From contig JBGCEJ010000023.1 in the NCBI GenBank assembly GCA_045106235.1, positions 372,001-436,000 of the forward strand: DNA of 64,000 bases, read 5' to 3'. Below are positions 50,114 to 59,019 of the stretch, piece after piece. The translations under genes were made by a program, and so were the position numbers. The notes below the pieces were generated by a model. That model did no database searches. It was not told the DNA's origin and saw nothing but the letters and a program-made list of their open reading frames with translations. How positions within the stretch are numbered: position 1 is the stretch's first letter; the number at the start of each line of letters is the position of its first letter. The DNA comes from UBA4427 sp045106235 (GTDB taxonomy: Bacteria > Myxococcota_A > UBA9160 > UBA4427).

Positions 50114-51998
50114 CGATCACATCGTCATCGTCCGCGTCCCCCGCCGGCGCGTCGCCGTCCGGCTGCGGCGGCATGCCTCCTTCGGCACCCGCTTCTGCCT
50201 GATACAGCTTCTCCGCAACCTTGTGGAGCGCACCCTCGACCGCCGAATGCGCCGCCGTCAGCTTCGCGAGATCATCGGATTCGAGGTCCGCCTTCGCGCT
50301 AGAAATCGCCTCGTCGAGCGCCGTTTTCTCGGACTCGTCGAGCTTCTCTCCATTTTCGGCAACCATCTTCTCCGCCTGATAGATCAAGCTATCGAGCTGA
50401 TTCTTCTTCTCGATCTTCTCACGACGTTCGGTGTCTTCGCTCGCGTTGGCTTCGGCTTCGTTGACCATCCGATCAATTTCGGAGGAGTCGAGTCCGCCGC
50501 TGCCTTCGATGCGAATCGAGTGTTCCTTACCCGAGGCCTTGTCCGTCGCGCCCACCGAAAGGATGCCGTTGGCATCGATGTCGAAGGTGACTTCGACCTG
50601 GGGCACGCCTCGCGGCGCCGGCGGAATCCCGTCGAGAATGAAGCGGCCGATCTCCCGGTTATCCGCGGCCATTTCGCGCTCACCCTGCAGCACCCGAATC
50701 TCGACCTGCGGCTGATTATCCGCCGCAGTGGAGAAAGTCTGCTGCGCCTTGGTCGGCACCGTGGTGTTTCGCTCGATCAGCTTGGTCATCACGCCACCGA
50801 GCGTCTCGATCCCGAGCGACAGAGGCGTCACATCGAGGAGCAACACATCCTTCACATCGCCCGCGAGCACTCCGCCCTGGATCGCCGCGCCAAGCGCCAC
50901 GACTTCGTCCGGGTTCACCGTCTGGTTCGGCTCCTTGCCGAAGAGTTCCTTCACCTTCTGCTGCACGAGGGGCACGCGCGTCGAACCACCGACCAACACA
51001 ATCTCATTGATCTCGCTGGCGGAGAGACCCGCATCCGACATGGCTCGCCGACACGGCTCGAGGCTGCGTTCAACAAGGTCATCGATCAGCTGCTCAAACT
51101 TCGCTCGGGAGAGCTTCAGCGTGAGATGCTTCGGGCCCGTCTGGTCCGCGGTGATGTACGGAAGGTTGATATCCGTCGACTGTGCCGTCGAGAGCTCGAT
51201 CTTGGCCTTCTCAGCGGCTTCGCGGAGTCGCTGAATCGCCATCGGATCATTCCGCAGATCGATGCCCTGATCCTTCTGGAATTCCTCAACGAGATAGTCA
51301 ATCAGGCGCTGGTCGAGATTATCGCCACCGAGATGGGTATCGCCGTTGGTCGCCTTGACCTCGACGATGTTCTCCCCGACTTCGAGGATCGAGATATCGA
51401 AGGTGCCGCCGCCGAAGTCGAAGACGGCGATCTTCTCGTCTTCCTTCTTGTCGAGACCGTAGGCAAGCGCTGCCGCCGTCGGCTCATTGATGATGCGCTT
51501 GACTTCGAGGCCCGCAATCTTGCCCGCATCCTTGGTGGCCTGGCGCTGGGAGTCGTTGAAGTAGGCCGGAACCGTAATCACGGCGCCCGTCACTTCATGC
51601 CCGAGATAGGCTTCTGCGGCCCCCTTCAGCTTCGAAAGGATCATTGCGGAGATCTCGGGCGGCGCGAAGTTCTGATCATTGATCTTGATCGCGACGCTGC
51701 CGTCCTTGCCTTCCACGACGTCGTACGGGACCAGGCTCGTCTCTTCAGAGACTTCCGAAAGCCGGCGTCCCATGAAGCGCTTGACGGAGTAGACCGTATT
51801 GGTTGGGTTGGTGACGGCCTGGCGCTTCGCAATCGCGCCGACCAATCGCTCCCCATCGTCGGCAAAACCGACGATCGAGGGTGTCGTTCGACCGCCCTCT
51901 TCATTCGTGATCACGGTGGGCTGGCCACCTTCCATCACGGCCACCACGGAGTTCGTGGTACCCAAATCGATTCCGATAATCTTGCCGGATTCTGCCAT
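50079..51998 (-). CDS. dnaK: Chaperone protein DnaK (Hsp70)
   Basis: 639-residue Hsp70, normal length. N-terminus KIIGIDLGTTNSVVAVMEGG, ATPase motifs IITVPAYFNDSQRQAT, INEPTAAALAYGLD and VFDFGGGTFDISI, then VLLVGGSTRVPLVQ, the linker VLLLDVTPLSLGIET and the substrate domain ending in the acidic DDDDVIDAEFTEEKSDS. ATG at 51998 has GAGG eight bases upstream; a longer in-frame extension to 52088 is unlikely. No dnaJ or grpE is next to it; instead hsp20 and lon follow directly. A sigma32-like promoter lies upstream at about 52061-52088. Confidence 0.97.
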   Translation of the reverse strand: MAESGKIIGIDLGTTNSVVAVMEGGQPTVITNEEGGRTTPSIVGFADDGERLVGAIAKRQAVTNPTNTVYSVKRFMGRRLSEVSEETSLVPYDVVEGKDGSVAIKINDQNFAPPEISAMILSKLKGAAEAYLGHEVTGAVITVPAYFNDSQRQATKDAGKIAGLEVKRIINEPTAAALAYGLDKKEDEKIAVFDFGGGTFDISILEVGENIVEVKATNGDTHLGGDNLDQRLIDYLVEEFQKDQGIDLRNDPMAIQRLREAAEKAKIELSTAQSTDINLPYITADQTGPKHLTLKLSRAKFEQLIDDLVERSLEPCRRAMSDAGLSASEINEIVLVGGSTRVPLVQQKVKELFGKEPNQTVNPDEVVALGAAIQGGVLAGDVKDVLLLDVTPLSLGIETLGGVMTKLIERNTTVPTKAQQTFSTAADNQPQVEIRVLQGEREMAADNREIGRFILDGIPPAPRGVPQVEVTFDIDANGILSVGATDKASGKEHSIRIEGSGGLDSSEIDRMVNEAEANASEDTERREKIEKKNQLDSLIYQAEKMVAENGEKLDESEKTALDEAISSAKADLESDDLAKLTAAHSAVEGALHKVAEKLYQAEAGAEGGMPPQPDGDAPAGDADDDDVIDAEFTEEKSDS

Positions 51999-52060
51999 TT
52001 CGTTCGCCTCGTCCTGATTTTCGCAGTCCGCACTCGAGCGGCCTGCGTGAATTGGCGCGG

Positions 52061-52088
52061 AACTTGGGCGCGAACCGACGCGTGTCAA
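52061..52088 (-). promoter_or_regulatory. Heat-shock-like (sigma32) promoter of dnaK
   Basis: On the minus strand TTGACA (52083-52088) and CCCAAGTT (52061-52068) are separated by 14 bases, close to the sigma32 pattern CTTGAA, 13-14 bases, CCCCATNT. The predicted start would lie about 55 bases before the dnaK ATG. The match to both boxes is partial. Confidence 0.45.
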
Positions 52089-52313
52089 TCAGGCGCGACC
52101 TTGTTTTTCCCATTTCAGATTGGAGGCATCGTCCGGGATGAACCCAAAATGCGTGGCAAAATCACCACCCTTCGAAGTGAGTCGGGTCACCTGCGGCTTC
52201 GGAACCCCTATCCCGGGGCTGGGGTCAGTCGTCTATCGGACGAAAAGCGTGGGAACTGGCCGGAAGCCCTTATGAAAGATCTCCAGTAACCGCTTGGAAT
52301 TCCGATGGTTTAA

Positions 52314-52343
52314 TTGGAGAAGAAACATGGGGGCCGCTATATT
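52314..52343 (+). promoter_or_regulatory. Candidate sigma70 promoter of the gsp operon
   Basis: TTGGAG at 52314-52319 and TATATT at 52338-52343 with an 18-base spacer. The predicted start near 52350 leaves a leader of about 134 bases before gspC, containing GC-rich hairpins. Confidence 0.45.
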
Positions 52344-52389
52344 GGGGGGCCCCATGGTCCGTTCCGGGGCGCCTGGCCCCGCTCGCAAT

Positions 52390-52417
52390 CTGCCCAGTCT
52401 CCTTCGAGAGCGGGCAG
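52390..52417 (+). promoter_or_regulatory. Hairpin in the gspC leader
   Basis: CTGCCC (52390-52395) pairs with GGGCAG (52412-52417); after a two-base internal mismatch TCTC (52398-52401) pairs with GAGA (52406-52409) around a CTTC loop. No T tract follows, so it is not a classical terminator. It could stabilise the operon messenger or serve an RNA- or protein-binding role. Confidence 0.45.
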
Positions 52418-52483
52418 GCAGCGTTCAATTCGTAATTTCAGGATTTTCGAGAATTTTAGGAAGTTAAGGGAGCGCGATACACG

Positions 52484-53365
52484 ATGGGGTCGTGGCTGAT
52501 CATGGGACTCAACGGGCTCTTGCTTGCCGCAAGCTGCTTTGTGGTGGCCCACATCGTGACGCAGGTGGGCGGAGCCGCTCTCGAGCCCCCTCCGGCCGAT
52601 ACCAAGACCACGCGCCTCGAACGCCCCGGTGACGCCTCCGCTGCCACGCCTTCCACCATTCTTGCCCGCAACCTCTTTGGCGCCCAGCTCGAAGGTGAAG
52701 CCCAGGTTCAAGACGTCGAGCCCTCAGACGAGCCGCTCACCGCCACCAAACTTCCCTTGAAGCTTCTCGGCACGATCGCAGGCACCATGGAAGATCGGTC
52801 CCGCGCGGCGATTCAAAACGAGAAGACTCGACAGCATATCGTGGTCGCAGTCGGTGACCGATTCGAAGATTTTAAGCGTGTCTCGGTCACTGCAATCGAG
52901 CGCTCCCGCGTGATCCTCAATAATGCGGGCAAGCCCGAAGAACTCGCTCTTCACGACGATCTGCCGGCGCGACCGAAGGCGAAGAAAAAACGCCCCGCCC
53001 GTCAAGCGCGTCGCGCCCGCCCGAGCCCGGACACCCTGAACGACCGACTGAAGTCGCTCCAGGGCCAAGACGGCAAGGGCATCTCTGACATCCTGTCTTC
53101 CGCCCGCATCGTTCCTGCCTACGACAACGGCGAGATGCTCGGCATGAAAGTGGACGCGATCAAGGCCGACAGCCTCTTCGAGAAGGTCGGACTTGAGGAC
53201 GGCGACATCATCACGGAGGTCAACGGCATCGTCGTTGACCGCGTGGAAGCGACGAGCGCAATTTTCGACGAACTCTCCACTGCCGATGCACTTAACATCG
53301 TGACATCGCGCGGCGGATCAACCCTGAAATTGTCGGCCAACGCCGACGATTTGATACGGGAGTAG
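52484..53365 (+). CDS. gspC: Type II secretion system protein C
   Basis: 293-residue bitopic inner-membrane protein linking the assembly platform to the secretin. One N-terminal transmembrane helix (NGLLLAASCFVVAHIV), a periplasmic homology region around 55-150 (ILARNLFGAQ, then LKLLGTIAG and AAIQNEK), a basic linker rich in Lys/Arg/Ala, and a C-terminal PDZ domain (about 200-290) with LGMKVDAIKADSLFEKVGLEDGD. First gene of gspCDEFGHIJK-L; the secretin gene starts seven bases later. A ribosome site GGGAG lies rather far from the ATG (about 11 bases). Confidence 0.9.
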   Translation: MGSWLIMGLNGLLLAASCFVVAHIVTQVGGAALEPPPADTKTTRLERPGDASAATPSTILARNLFGAQLEGEAQVQDVEPSDEPLTATKLPLKLLGTIAGTMEDRSRAAIQNEKTRQHIVVAVGDRFEDFKRVSVTAIERSRVILNNAGKPEELALHDDLPARPKAKKKRPARQARRARPSPDTLNDRLKSLQGQDGKGISDILSSARIVPAYDNGEMLGMKVDAIKADSLFEKVGLEDGDIITEVNGIVVDRVEATSAIFDELSTADALNIVTSRGGSTLKLSANADDLIRE

Positions 53366-53372
53366 TACTCGC

Positions 53373-55892
53373 GTGAACCCGCGTAGAACTCATCTTCGAT
53401 CTATCTCTTCGAGCCTCGCTCTCCCATTCGCTCTGGTAGGCCTCGCATTCGTGCTTTTGACGGCGGCCGTGACGGCGCCCTCTTCTGCGATGGCCCAGGG
53501 CCGTGATGGCGGAGCGACGAGTGAAAAAGAACTCGTCAACCTCGACTTCAGCGACGTTGAACTGCCCGTCGTCGTGGACAGTATCTCCCGCATGACGGGA
53601 TATAATTTCATCTACGACGATCGCGTCCGCGGCCGGGTCACCATTGTCTCGCCGACCCAGGTCACGGTGGATCAGGCCTTCGCCGTGTTCGAATCCGTCC
53701 TCAAGGTCAAGGGCTTCTCCCTGGTCCTCGGCCCGGGCAATGCCTACAAGATCATCCCGATTCGCGACGTCAAAGAATCGAGCATCGACACCATCAAAGA
53801 TAATCGCCAGTCCAGGAATCGAGACCGCTTCGTGACACGTCTCGTCCCGCTCCGATTTATTGATGCGGATGCGATCACGCAGACGATCAAGCCGCTGATT
53901 TCGAAAGACGCCTCCCTCGTCGCATACGCGCCGACGAACACCATCATCGTCACCGACAGCGAAAGCAATATCCGCCGTCTGCTCTCCATTCTCGATGCCA
54001 TCGATGTCGAAAGCTACCGGCAGGAGCTCGCCGTACTCAAGATCGAGCATGCGGACGCCAACACCATGGGCGAGCAGCTCTCTGAAATCTACGGCGCCGA
54101 GGTCAGCTCCGCGGCCGGCGGTGGGACCGCTGCGCAGCGCCGCAGTCGCGCGCGCCGACGTTCATCCAACAACAACGCTTCGAATACGAACGGGAGCGAC
54201 GCCGGCTCGATCGGCCCGACCGTCCGCATCCTCACGGATGAACGGACGAACTCCCTTCTGGTGTTGTCCTCCCGACAGCAACTCCGAGATATCCGCGAGC
54301 TGGTCAAGAAGCTCGATATCCCCGTCCAGGGCCAAGGCCGGATCCAGGTGTACTACCTGCGACACGCTGATGCTGAGGAACTCTCTGAGACGCTGAACTC
54401 GTTGCTCGGCGGATCCAGTGGCGGCAGCAGTCCGCGTTCGAATATTCCCGGCTCTGCCTCGAATAGCGTCGCCAGTCTCCGCTCCGCCGTCACCCCGCTT
54501 GCCGAAGGCGTCACGGTCACAGCAGACCCTGCAACGAACTCGCTGGTGATCCAAGCGAGTAAAGAAGCCTACGAGACCCTGCAGCAGGTCATCATGAAGC
54601 TTGATGTCTCCCGCCCGCAGGTCCTGGTCGAGGCCTTGATCGTGGAAGTCGACGTAACGGATTCTCTCGACCTGGGATTCAACGCGGCCCTTCGGATCAT
54701 TAACGGCGACACCGACATGCTCTTCTCCTCAGGCGCGGCCGATTTCATCGTGCCCGGCGCCGGCCTCGTCGCCCAGGCCGCCCGCGCAACCGCTTCCACC
54801 GCAGCAACCGCCTTCGACGAAAGCCCTGTGGCCGCCGGCGGTGGCAATAGCAATGTCCGGTTCGGCATCACGGCTTCAGAGAGCGACAACGACGTCAACA
54901 TCGTTTCCGCCCCGCATATTCTGACCTCCGACAATGAAGAGGCGGAGATTCGAATCGGTAACAATATTCCAATCGTCACCGGCCGAACCGATGCGCCGAC
55001 AGGCGGTGACGGCGGCCTCGCGACCGCAGTCAACGTCGAGCGCCAGGATGTCGGTGTCACCCTCCGCGTCACGCCACAAATTAGTGAAGGCGATACGCTC
55101 CGGCTGCAGATCTTCCAAGAGCTCACGGAAGTGACAGAGCTCGCTCAGAACCTCGGTGACCCTTCCGAAGTGGGCGTCTCCTTGAGCAGCCGCAAGGTTG
55201 AGAACACGGTCGTCGTGAACGACGGCGAAACCGTGGCTATCGGCGGCCTGATCAGTGAAGTCTTCAGCGACACCACGACGGGCGTTCCCTATCTCAGTAA
55301 GATTCCGTGGCTCGGCTGGTTGTTCAAGACCAAGGGCGAGTCGCTCCGGAAGGTCAACCTCCTCGTCTTCCTCACGCCTCATATCATCCGGAATGCGGAC
55401 GACCTGGAGCAGGAAACCATCCGGAAACGACTCGAGCTTGAAGACTCCGTGGGCGACGAAGATCAATTCGCCGAGCTTGAAGAATACGAGCGGAAAAATC
55501 GCAGCGCTGGATTCAGCGCCGCCCAAGAGCTGATCCACCACGCGAAGCGCTACCCCATCGACCGCATGCGCGAGCTCGAAGACCGCAAGGCGAACGAACG
55601 CGAAAGCAAAGCGAGCGCCTTGGAACGTGAAGCGCAGTTTGGACGCCAACGTTATGCCGTCCAAGTCGCGACCTACCGAAGCGAGAGCGAAGCCACGAAC
55701 ACGCTCACGACCCTGGTCGACGCGGGCTACGACGGTTCGCTGGTGACGAGCACTTCAAACGGCCAGCTGGTCTTCATGGTTCAGGTCGGTCCCTTCGAAG
55801 ATCTTTATGATGCAGACCGTGCTGCCCAAACCCTGGATACCTCCTACGGCTATGCCTCTTCGGTCACCGTTCTGCGACGAGATGATCCATGA
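53373..55892 (+). CDS. gspD: Type II secretion secretin GspD with C-terminal SPOR domain
   Basis: 839-residue outer-membrane secretin. Signal peptide ends near AMAQG. N0-N3 domains follow: VNLDFSDVELPVVVDSISRMTGYNFIYD, then repeated NolW-type modules (LRFIDADAITQTIKPLI, LKIEHADANTMGEQLSEIYG, YYLRHADAEELSETLNSLLGG). The secretin core from about 390 to 660 carries VEALIVEVDV and the hallmark VPYLSKIPWLGWLFK. Beyond the secretin end is a charged linker and, at about 760-835, a SPOR domain: RYAVQVATYRSESEA, then FMVQVGPFEDLYDADRAAQ. SPOR domains bind denuded peptidoglycan; this fusion is unusual for GspD. Start GTG at 53373. ATGA overlap with gspE. Confidence 0.93.
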   Translation: MNPRRTHLRSISSSLALPFALVGLAFVLLTAAVTAPSSAMAQGRDGGATSEKELVNLDFSDVELPVVVDSISRMTGYNFIYDDRVRGRVTIVSPTQVTVDQAFAVFESVLKVKGFSLVLGPGNAYKIIPIRDVKESSIDTIKDNRQSRNRDRFVTRLVPLRFIDADAITQTIKPLISKDASLVAYAPTNTIIVTDSESNIRRLLSILDAIDVESYRQELAVLKIEHADANTMGEQLSEIYGAEVSSAAGGGTAAQRRSRARRRSSNNNASNTNGSDAGSIGPTVRILTDERTNSLLVLSSRQQLRDIRELVKKLDIPVQGQGRIQVYYLRHADAEELSETLNSLLGGSSGGSSPRSNIPGSASNSVASLRSAVTPLAEGVTVTADPATNSLVIQASKEAYETLQQVIMKLDVSRPQVLVEALIVEVDVTDSLDLGFNAALRIINGDTDMLFSSGAADFIVPGAGLVAQAARATASTAATAFDESPVAAGGGNSNVRFGITASESDNDVNIVSAPHILTSDNEEAEIRIGNNIPIVTGRTDAPTGGDGGLATAVNVERQDVGVTLRVTPQISEGDTLRLQIFQELTEVTELAQNLGDPSEVGVSLSSRKVENTVVVNDGETVAIGGLISEVFSDTTTGVPYLSKIPWLGWLFKTKGESLRKVNLLVFLTPHIIRNADDLEQETIRKRLELEDSVGDEDQFAELEEYERKNRSAGFSAAQELIHHAKRYPIDRMRELEDRKANERESKASALEREAQFGRQRYAVQVATYRSESEATNTLTTLVDAGYDGSLVTSTSNGQLVFMVQVGPFEDLYDADRAAQTLDTSYGYASSVTVLRRDDP

Positions 55893-57652
55893 GCGCGAGT
55901 CTCGGCGGCAGCCTTGCGCAGGGCGATCAGCCCCAGAGCCTCGAACTGGGAGAGATCCTCGTCCGGGAGACGCGGCTCACCCAGGAGCAGCTCGAGCTCG
56001 CCCGGGCGCGCCAAGCCGATAGCCGGGAGCGCCTCGCCGACATTCTGCTCGAAGAAGGCTTCCTGAACGGCGACGAAGTCATGGCGGCGGTGGGCCACCA
56101 GCAAGGCCTCGAAGTCGTGAATGCGATCGACCCGGAATCGGTCGACGAAAGCCTGCTCGCTTTGGTCCCGATCACCTTCGCAAAGCAGCATAAGGTCCTG
56201 CCCCTCAAATGGGCCTCAGAAGGCACGCTGCAGGTAGCGATTGCGGACCCGCTTGACGTCGCCCCCCTCGACGACCTTCATCTTCTGTTCGATGGCGCGG
56301 AACTCGACCTCGTGCTTGCGCGAGAGTCCGTGATCCTGAACGCGATCAACCTCGCCTACGACCGGGGCGTCACTTCGACGGATCAGCTTGCGGAAGCCGC
56401 GGAAGACGATCTCGACGAGCTGGCGACTTCCATTTCGAGCGAGCCGACCGACCTTCTGGAATCGACGGATGATGCGCCCATTATTCGCTTGGTGAACTCG
56501 CTGCTGCAGCATGCGGTAAAAGAACGCGCGAGTGATATTCACGTCGAGCCCTTCGAACATGAGGTCCGGGTCCGCTTCCGCATCGACGACGTGCTCTACG
56601 AACCGATGAAGCCGCTGCCCCGCGCGCTTCAAGCGGCGATCGCTTCCCGCATCAAGATCATGGGCAACCTCGATATCGCCGAGAAGCGATTGCCCCAGGA
56701 TGGCCGCATCCGGCTGAAGATCGCCGGCCGCGACTACGATGTGCGCCTCTCGACCGTACCCGTCGCCCATGGCGAACGGCTCGTGATGCGGCTTCTACCC
56801 GACACCCAGGAACTCCTGGACCTGAGCAAGATCGGTTTCAGCCCCATTCAGCTCCAGGCACTCGATCGCATTATCCGTCGCCCGAACGGTATCTTCCTCG
56901 TGACGGGCCCGACCGGCTCCGGCAAGACAACGACGCTTCACGCGGCGCTGGCCAAGATCAATGGTCCCGAAAAGAACATCATCACGATTGAGGACCCCGT
57001 CGAAATCACCCAGGAAGGCGTCGGCCAGATCGAGGTGAATCCGAAAATCGACCTCTCCTTTGCGACGGGCCTGCGCGCGATTCTTCGCCAGGATCCGAAC
57101 GTCGTGCTCGTGGGCGAGATCCGTGACAAGGAAACCGCGGACATCGCCATTCAGGCCTCACTGACAGGCCATTTCGTTCTCTCCACCCTGCATACGAACG
57201 ATGCCGCGAGCGCCCTCACCCGCCTCGTCGACATGGGCGTCGAACCTTTTCTCGTGGGTTCCTCGCTGGTCGCTGTGCTCGCTCAGCGCCTCGTCCGCGT
57301 CCTCTGCGTCGAATGCAAGGAAAGCTATGTCACGAACGACGAGGAGCTCGTAGAGATCGGCGTAAAGCCGCCGGGCCGCGAAGTCACCCTATACAAGGCT
57401 GTGGGCTGCGCCGCATGCAGTCATACGGGCTACCGAGGTCGACTCGGCATTTTCGAAATGATGACCATCGACGATGAGATTCGTGCGCTGCTCAGCCAGA
57501 ACGTGGACTCCAAAACAATCAAGGCCGAGGCCACCCGCAAGGGTATGGGCACACTCCGGGCCGATGGCGCCCGCAAGGTGCTCTCCGGCGTCACCTCGGT
57601 CTCGGAAGTCATTCGGGCAACGGAAGAAGAAGGCACGGCAGGTCAGGTCTAA
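55889..57652 (+). CDS. gspE: Type II secretion ATPase
   Basis: 587-residue cytoplasmic secretion ATPase. N-terminal GspE/MshEN-type domain (ILVRETRLTQEQLELARARQ, LVPITFAKQHKVLPL), then the core ATPase: ASDIHVEPFEHEVRVRFRIDD, Walker A GPTGSGKTTT near 345, the Asp box IEDPVE, Walker B ILRQDPNVVLVGEIRD and HTNDAASALTRL. A zinc-binding tetracysteine loop is present: CVEC near 473 and CAAC near 508. It energises pseudopilus assembly with GspF. Overlaps gspD by four bases and lies two bases before gspF. Confidence 0.97.
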   Translation: MSASLGGSLAQGDQPQSLELGEILVRETRLTQEQLELARARQADSRERLADILLEEGFLNGDEVMAAVGHQQGLEVVNAIDPESVDESLLALVPITFAKQHKVLPLKWASEGTLQVAIADPLDVAPLDDLHLLFDGAELDLVLARESVILNAINLAYDRGVTSTDQLAEAAEDDLDELATSISSEPTDLLESTDDAPIIRLVNSLLQHAVKERASDIHVEPFEHEVRVRFRIDDVLYEPMKPLPRALQAAIASRIKIMGNLDIAEKRLPQDGRIRLKIAGRDYDVRLSTVPVAHGERLVMRLLPDTQELLDLSKIGFSPIQLQALDRIIRRPNGIFLVTGPTGSGKTTTLHAALAKINGPEKNIITIEDPVEITQEGVGQIEVNPKIDLSFATGLRAILRQDPNVVLVGEIRDKETADIAIQASLTGHFVLSTLHTNDAASALTRLVDMGVEPFLVGSSLVAVLAQRLVRVLCVECKESYVTNDEELVEIGVKPPGREVTLYKAVGCAACSHTGYRGRLGIFEMMTIDDEIRALLSQNVDSKTIKAEATRKGMGTLRADGARKVLSGVTSVSEVIRATEEEGTAGQV

Positions 57653-57654
57653 TC

Positions 57655-58908
57655 GTGCCGGTCTATGCATATAAAGGCGTTGATCAGGCCGGCAAGCCCA
57701 CCAAGGGATCGCTGTCGGCCGAGAGTGCCCGGGCCGCTCGAACAAAAATGCGCGCCGGCGGCGTCTTTCTCACAGAAATTACGGAGACCCAGGGCGGCGG
57801 CCCCGGCGGAAGCGGCAATGAAGCAAAGGCGACGTCCACGGGCACAGGCCTGAACCGCTCATTCAGTCTTCCCACACGGATCCCCGGCCTCGAACGCGCC
57901 ATGGCAACACGCCAGCTGGCCACACTCGTAAACGCCGGCGTGCCCCTCGTCGAAGCCCTCTCCGCCCTCGTCGAACAGACTGAACATCGTGCGCTGAAAA
58001 CTGTTTTCGCCGACGTCCGCGACCGCGTGAACGAAGGCAGCTCGCTTGCCGATGCGCTGCGTTCGACGGGGCGTTTCGACAATCTCTATGTCTCCATGGT
58101 TAGCGCCGGCGAAGCCAGTGGCGCCCTCGATGCCGTTCTTAACCGCATTGCTGACTACCTCGAAGATCAAGTCCGGCTCAACAGCCGCGTGATGTCGATC
58201 CTCACCTACCCCCTCTTCATGCTGGCCTTCGCAGGCGTCGTGGTGGGCGTGATGGTGACCCTGGTCTTGCCCCAGATTACCGAGCTGCTCCTTTCGCAAA
58301 ATCTCGAGCTGCCCTGGTATACCGCCGCGGTGATCGGATTCTCGGATATCCTGCGCGGCTATTGGTGGCTGATCCTCCTTGTCTGTATCGGTCTGGGTTT
58401 CGCATACCGGGCCGTCGGCAGGACGGAAGGCGGCCGAACCGCCCTCGACCGTTTCTGGCTCGGCTTCCCCGTCGTAGGACGCGTGATTCGCTTCCTGGCC
58501 ATCGCTCGGTTCACCCGCACCCTCGGCTCGCTCCTCGCCAGCAGCGTGAATATCGTCCAGGCCCTGAACATCGCCCGCCACGTCGCGAATAACTCGGTCT
58601 TCGAGAAAGCGGCCAACGATGCGCGAGAGAGTATTTTGGAGGGAGCCGCCCTCGCCTTGCCGCTCCGCCAAAGCGGAGAATTCCCGCCGCTGGTCACAAC
58701 GATGGTCGAGGTCGGCGAGCGATCCGGCGATCTCGAAGGCATGCTGATCAAAGTGGCAGACACCTACGAGGAGCAGGTCGAGACGAGCGTCTCCCGCCTG
58801 ACTTCATTAATGGAGCCCATCCTGATCCTCGTTATGGTCGGTGTGGTCGGCATCATCATCATGGCAATCTTGATGCCTATGCTTCAGCTCACAGAGAGCA
58901 TCGGTTAA
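57655..58908 (+). CDS. gspF: Type II secretion inner-membrane platform protein
   Basis: 417-residue polytopic inner-membrane protein. It starts VYAYKGVDQAGKPTKGSLSAES, the GspF family opening, followed by a Gly-rich linker and two homologous T2SSF helical domains (LATLVNAGVPLVEALSALVEQ and RTLGSLLASSVNIVQALNIA). Three transmembrane helices lie around 180-205, 230-250 and 385-410. GTG start at 57655, two bases after the gspE stop. It recruits GspE and pseudopilins. Confidence 0.95.
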   Translation: MPVYAYKGVDQAGKPTKGSLSAESARAARTKMRAGGVFLTEITETQGGGPGGSGNEAKATSTGTGLNRSFSLPTRIPGLERAMATRQLATLVNAGVPLVEALSALVEQTEHRALKTVFADVRDRVNEGSSLADALRSTGRFDNLYVSMVSAGEASGALDAVLNRIADYLEDQVRLNSRVMSILTYPLFMLAFAGVVVGVMVTLVLPQITELLLSQNLELPWYTAAVIGFSDILRGYWWLILLVCIGLGFAYRAVGRTEGGRTALDRFWLGFPVVGRVIRFLAIARFTRTLGSLLASSVNIVQALNIARHVANNSVFEKAANDARESILEGAALALPLRQSGEFPPLVTTMVEVGERSGDLEGMLIKVADTYEEQVETSVSRLTSLMEPILILVMVGVVGIIIMAILMPMLQLTESIG

Positions 58909-58947
58909 GCCCCTCGCCCCATTCCAAGCGGCGTAAGATGAGCGAAA

Positions 58948-58982
58948 ATCCCGCCGCTGAACAATCGAGCCCCTAGCGGGAT
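58948..58982 (+). promoter_or_regulatory. Inverted repeat before gspG
   Basis: ATCCCGC (58948-58954) and GCGGGAT (58976-58982) are perfectly complementary, separated by 21 bases, in the 111-base gap between gspF and gspG. No T tract follows. A stem here could protect the 3' part of the messenger and raise expression of the major pseudopilin; this is inference. Confidence 0.35.
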
Positions 58983-59019
58983 CACATGCCCCGTGACCCC
59001 AATCCGGAGATTCAAGATC

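Larger units (their letters stand above)
51999..52483. other. 485-bp divergent intergenic region between dnaK and gspC
   Basis: No convincing gene here; short frames in it lack ribosome sites and codon pattern. It holds a heat-shock-like promoter towards dnaK, a candidate sigma70 promoter towards gspC and a structured gspC leader (separate entries). No CIRCE element (TTAGCACTC with its inverted copy) was found. Confidence 0.7.

Noticed and set aside
50223..52289. 688-codon open frame antisense to dnaK
   Set aside because: Long frames opposite dnaK are a known codon-bias artefact; the protein has no recognisable motifs and the dnaK sequence is fully conserved.
52000..52300. CIRCE element for HrcA control of dnaK
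   Set aside because: No TTAGCACTC inverted repeat was found; a sigma32-like promoter fits better.
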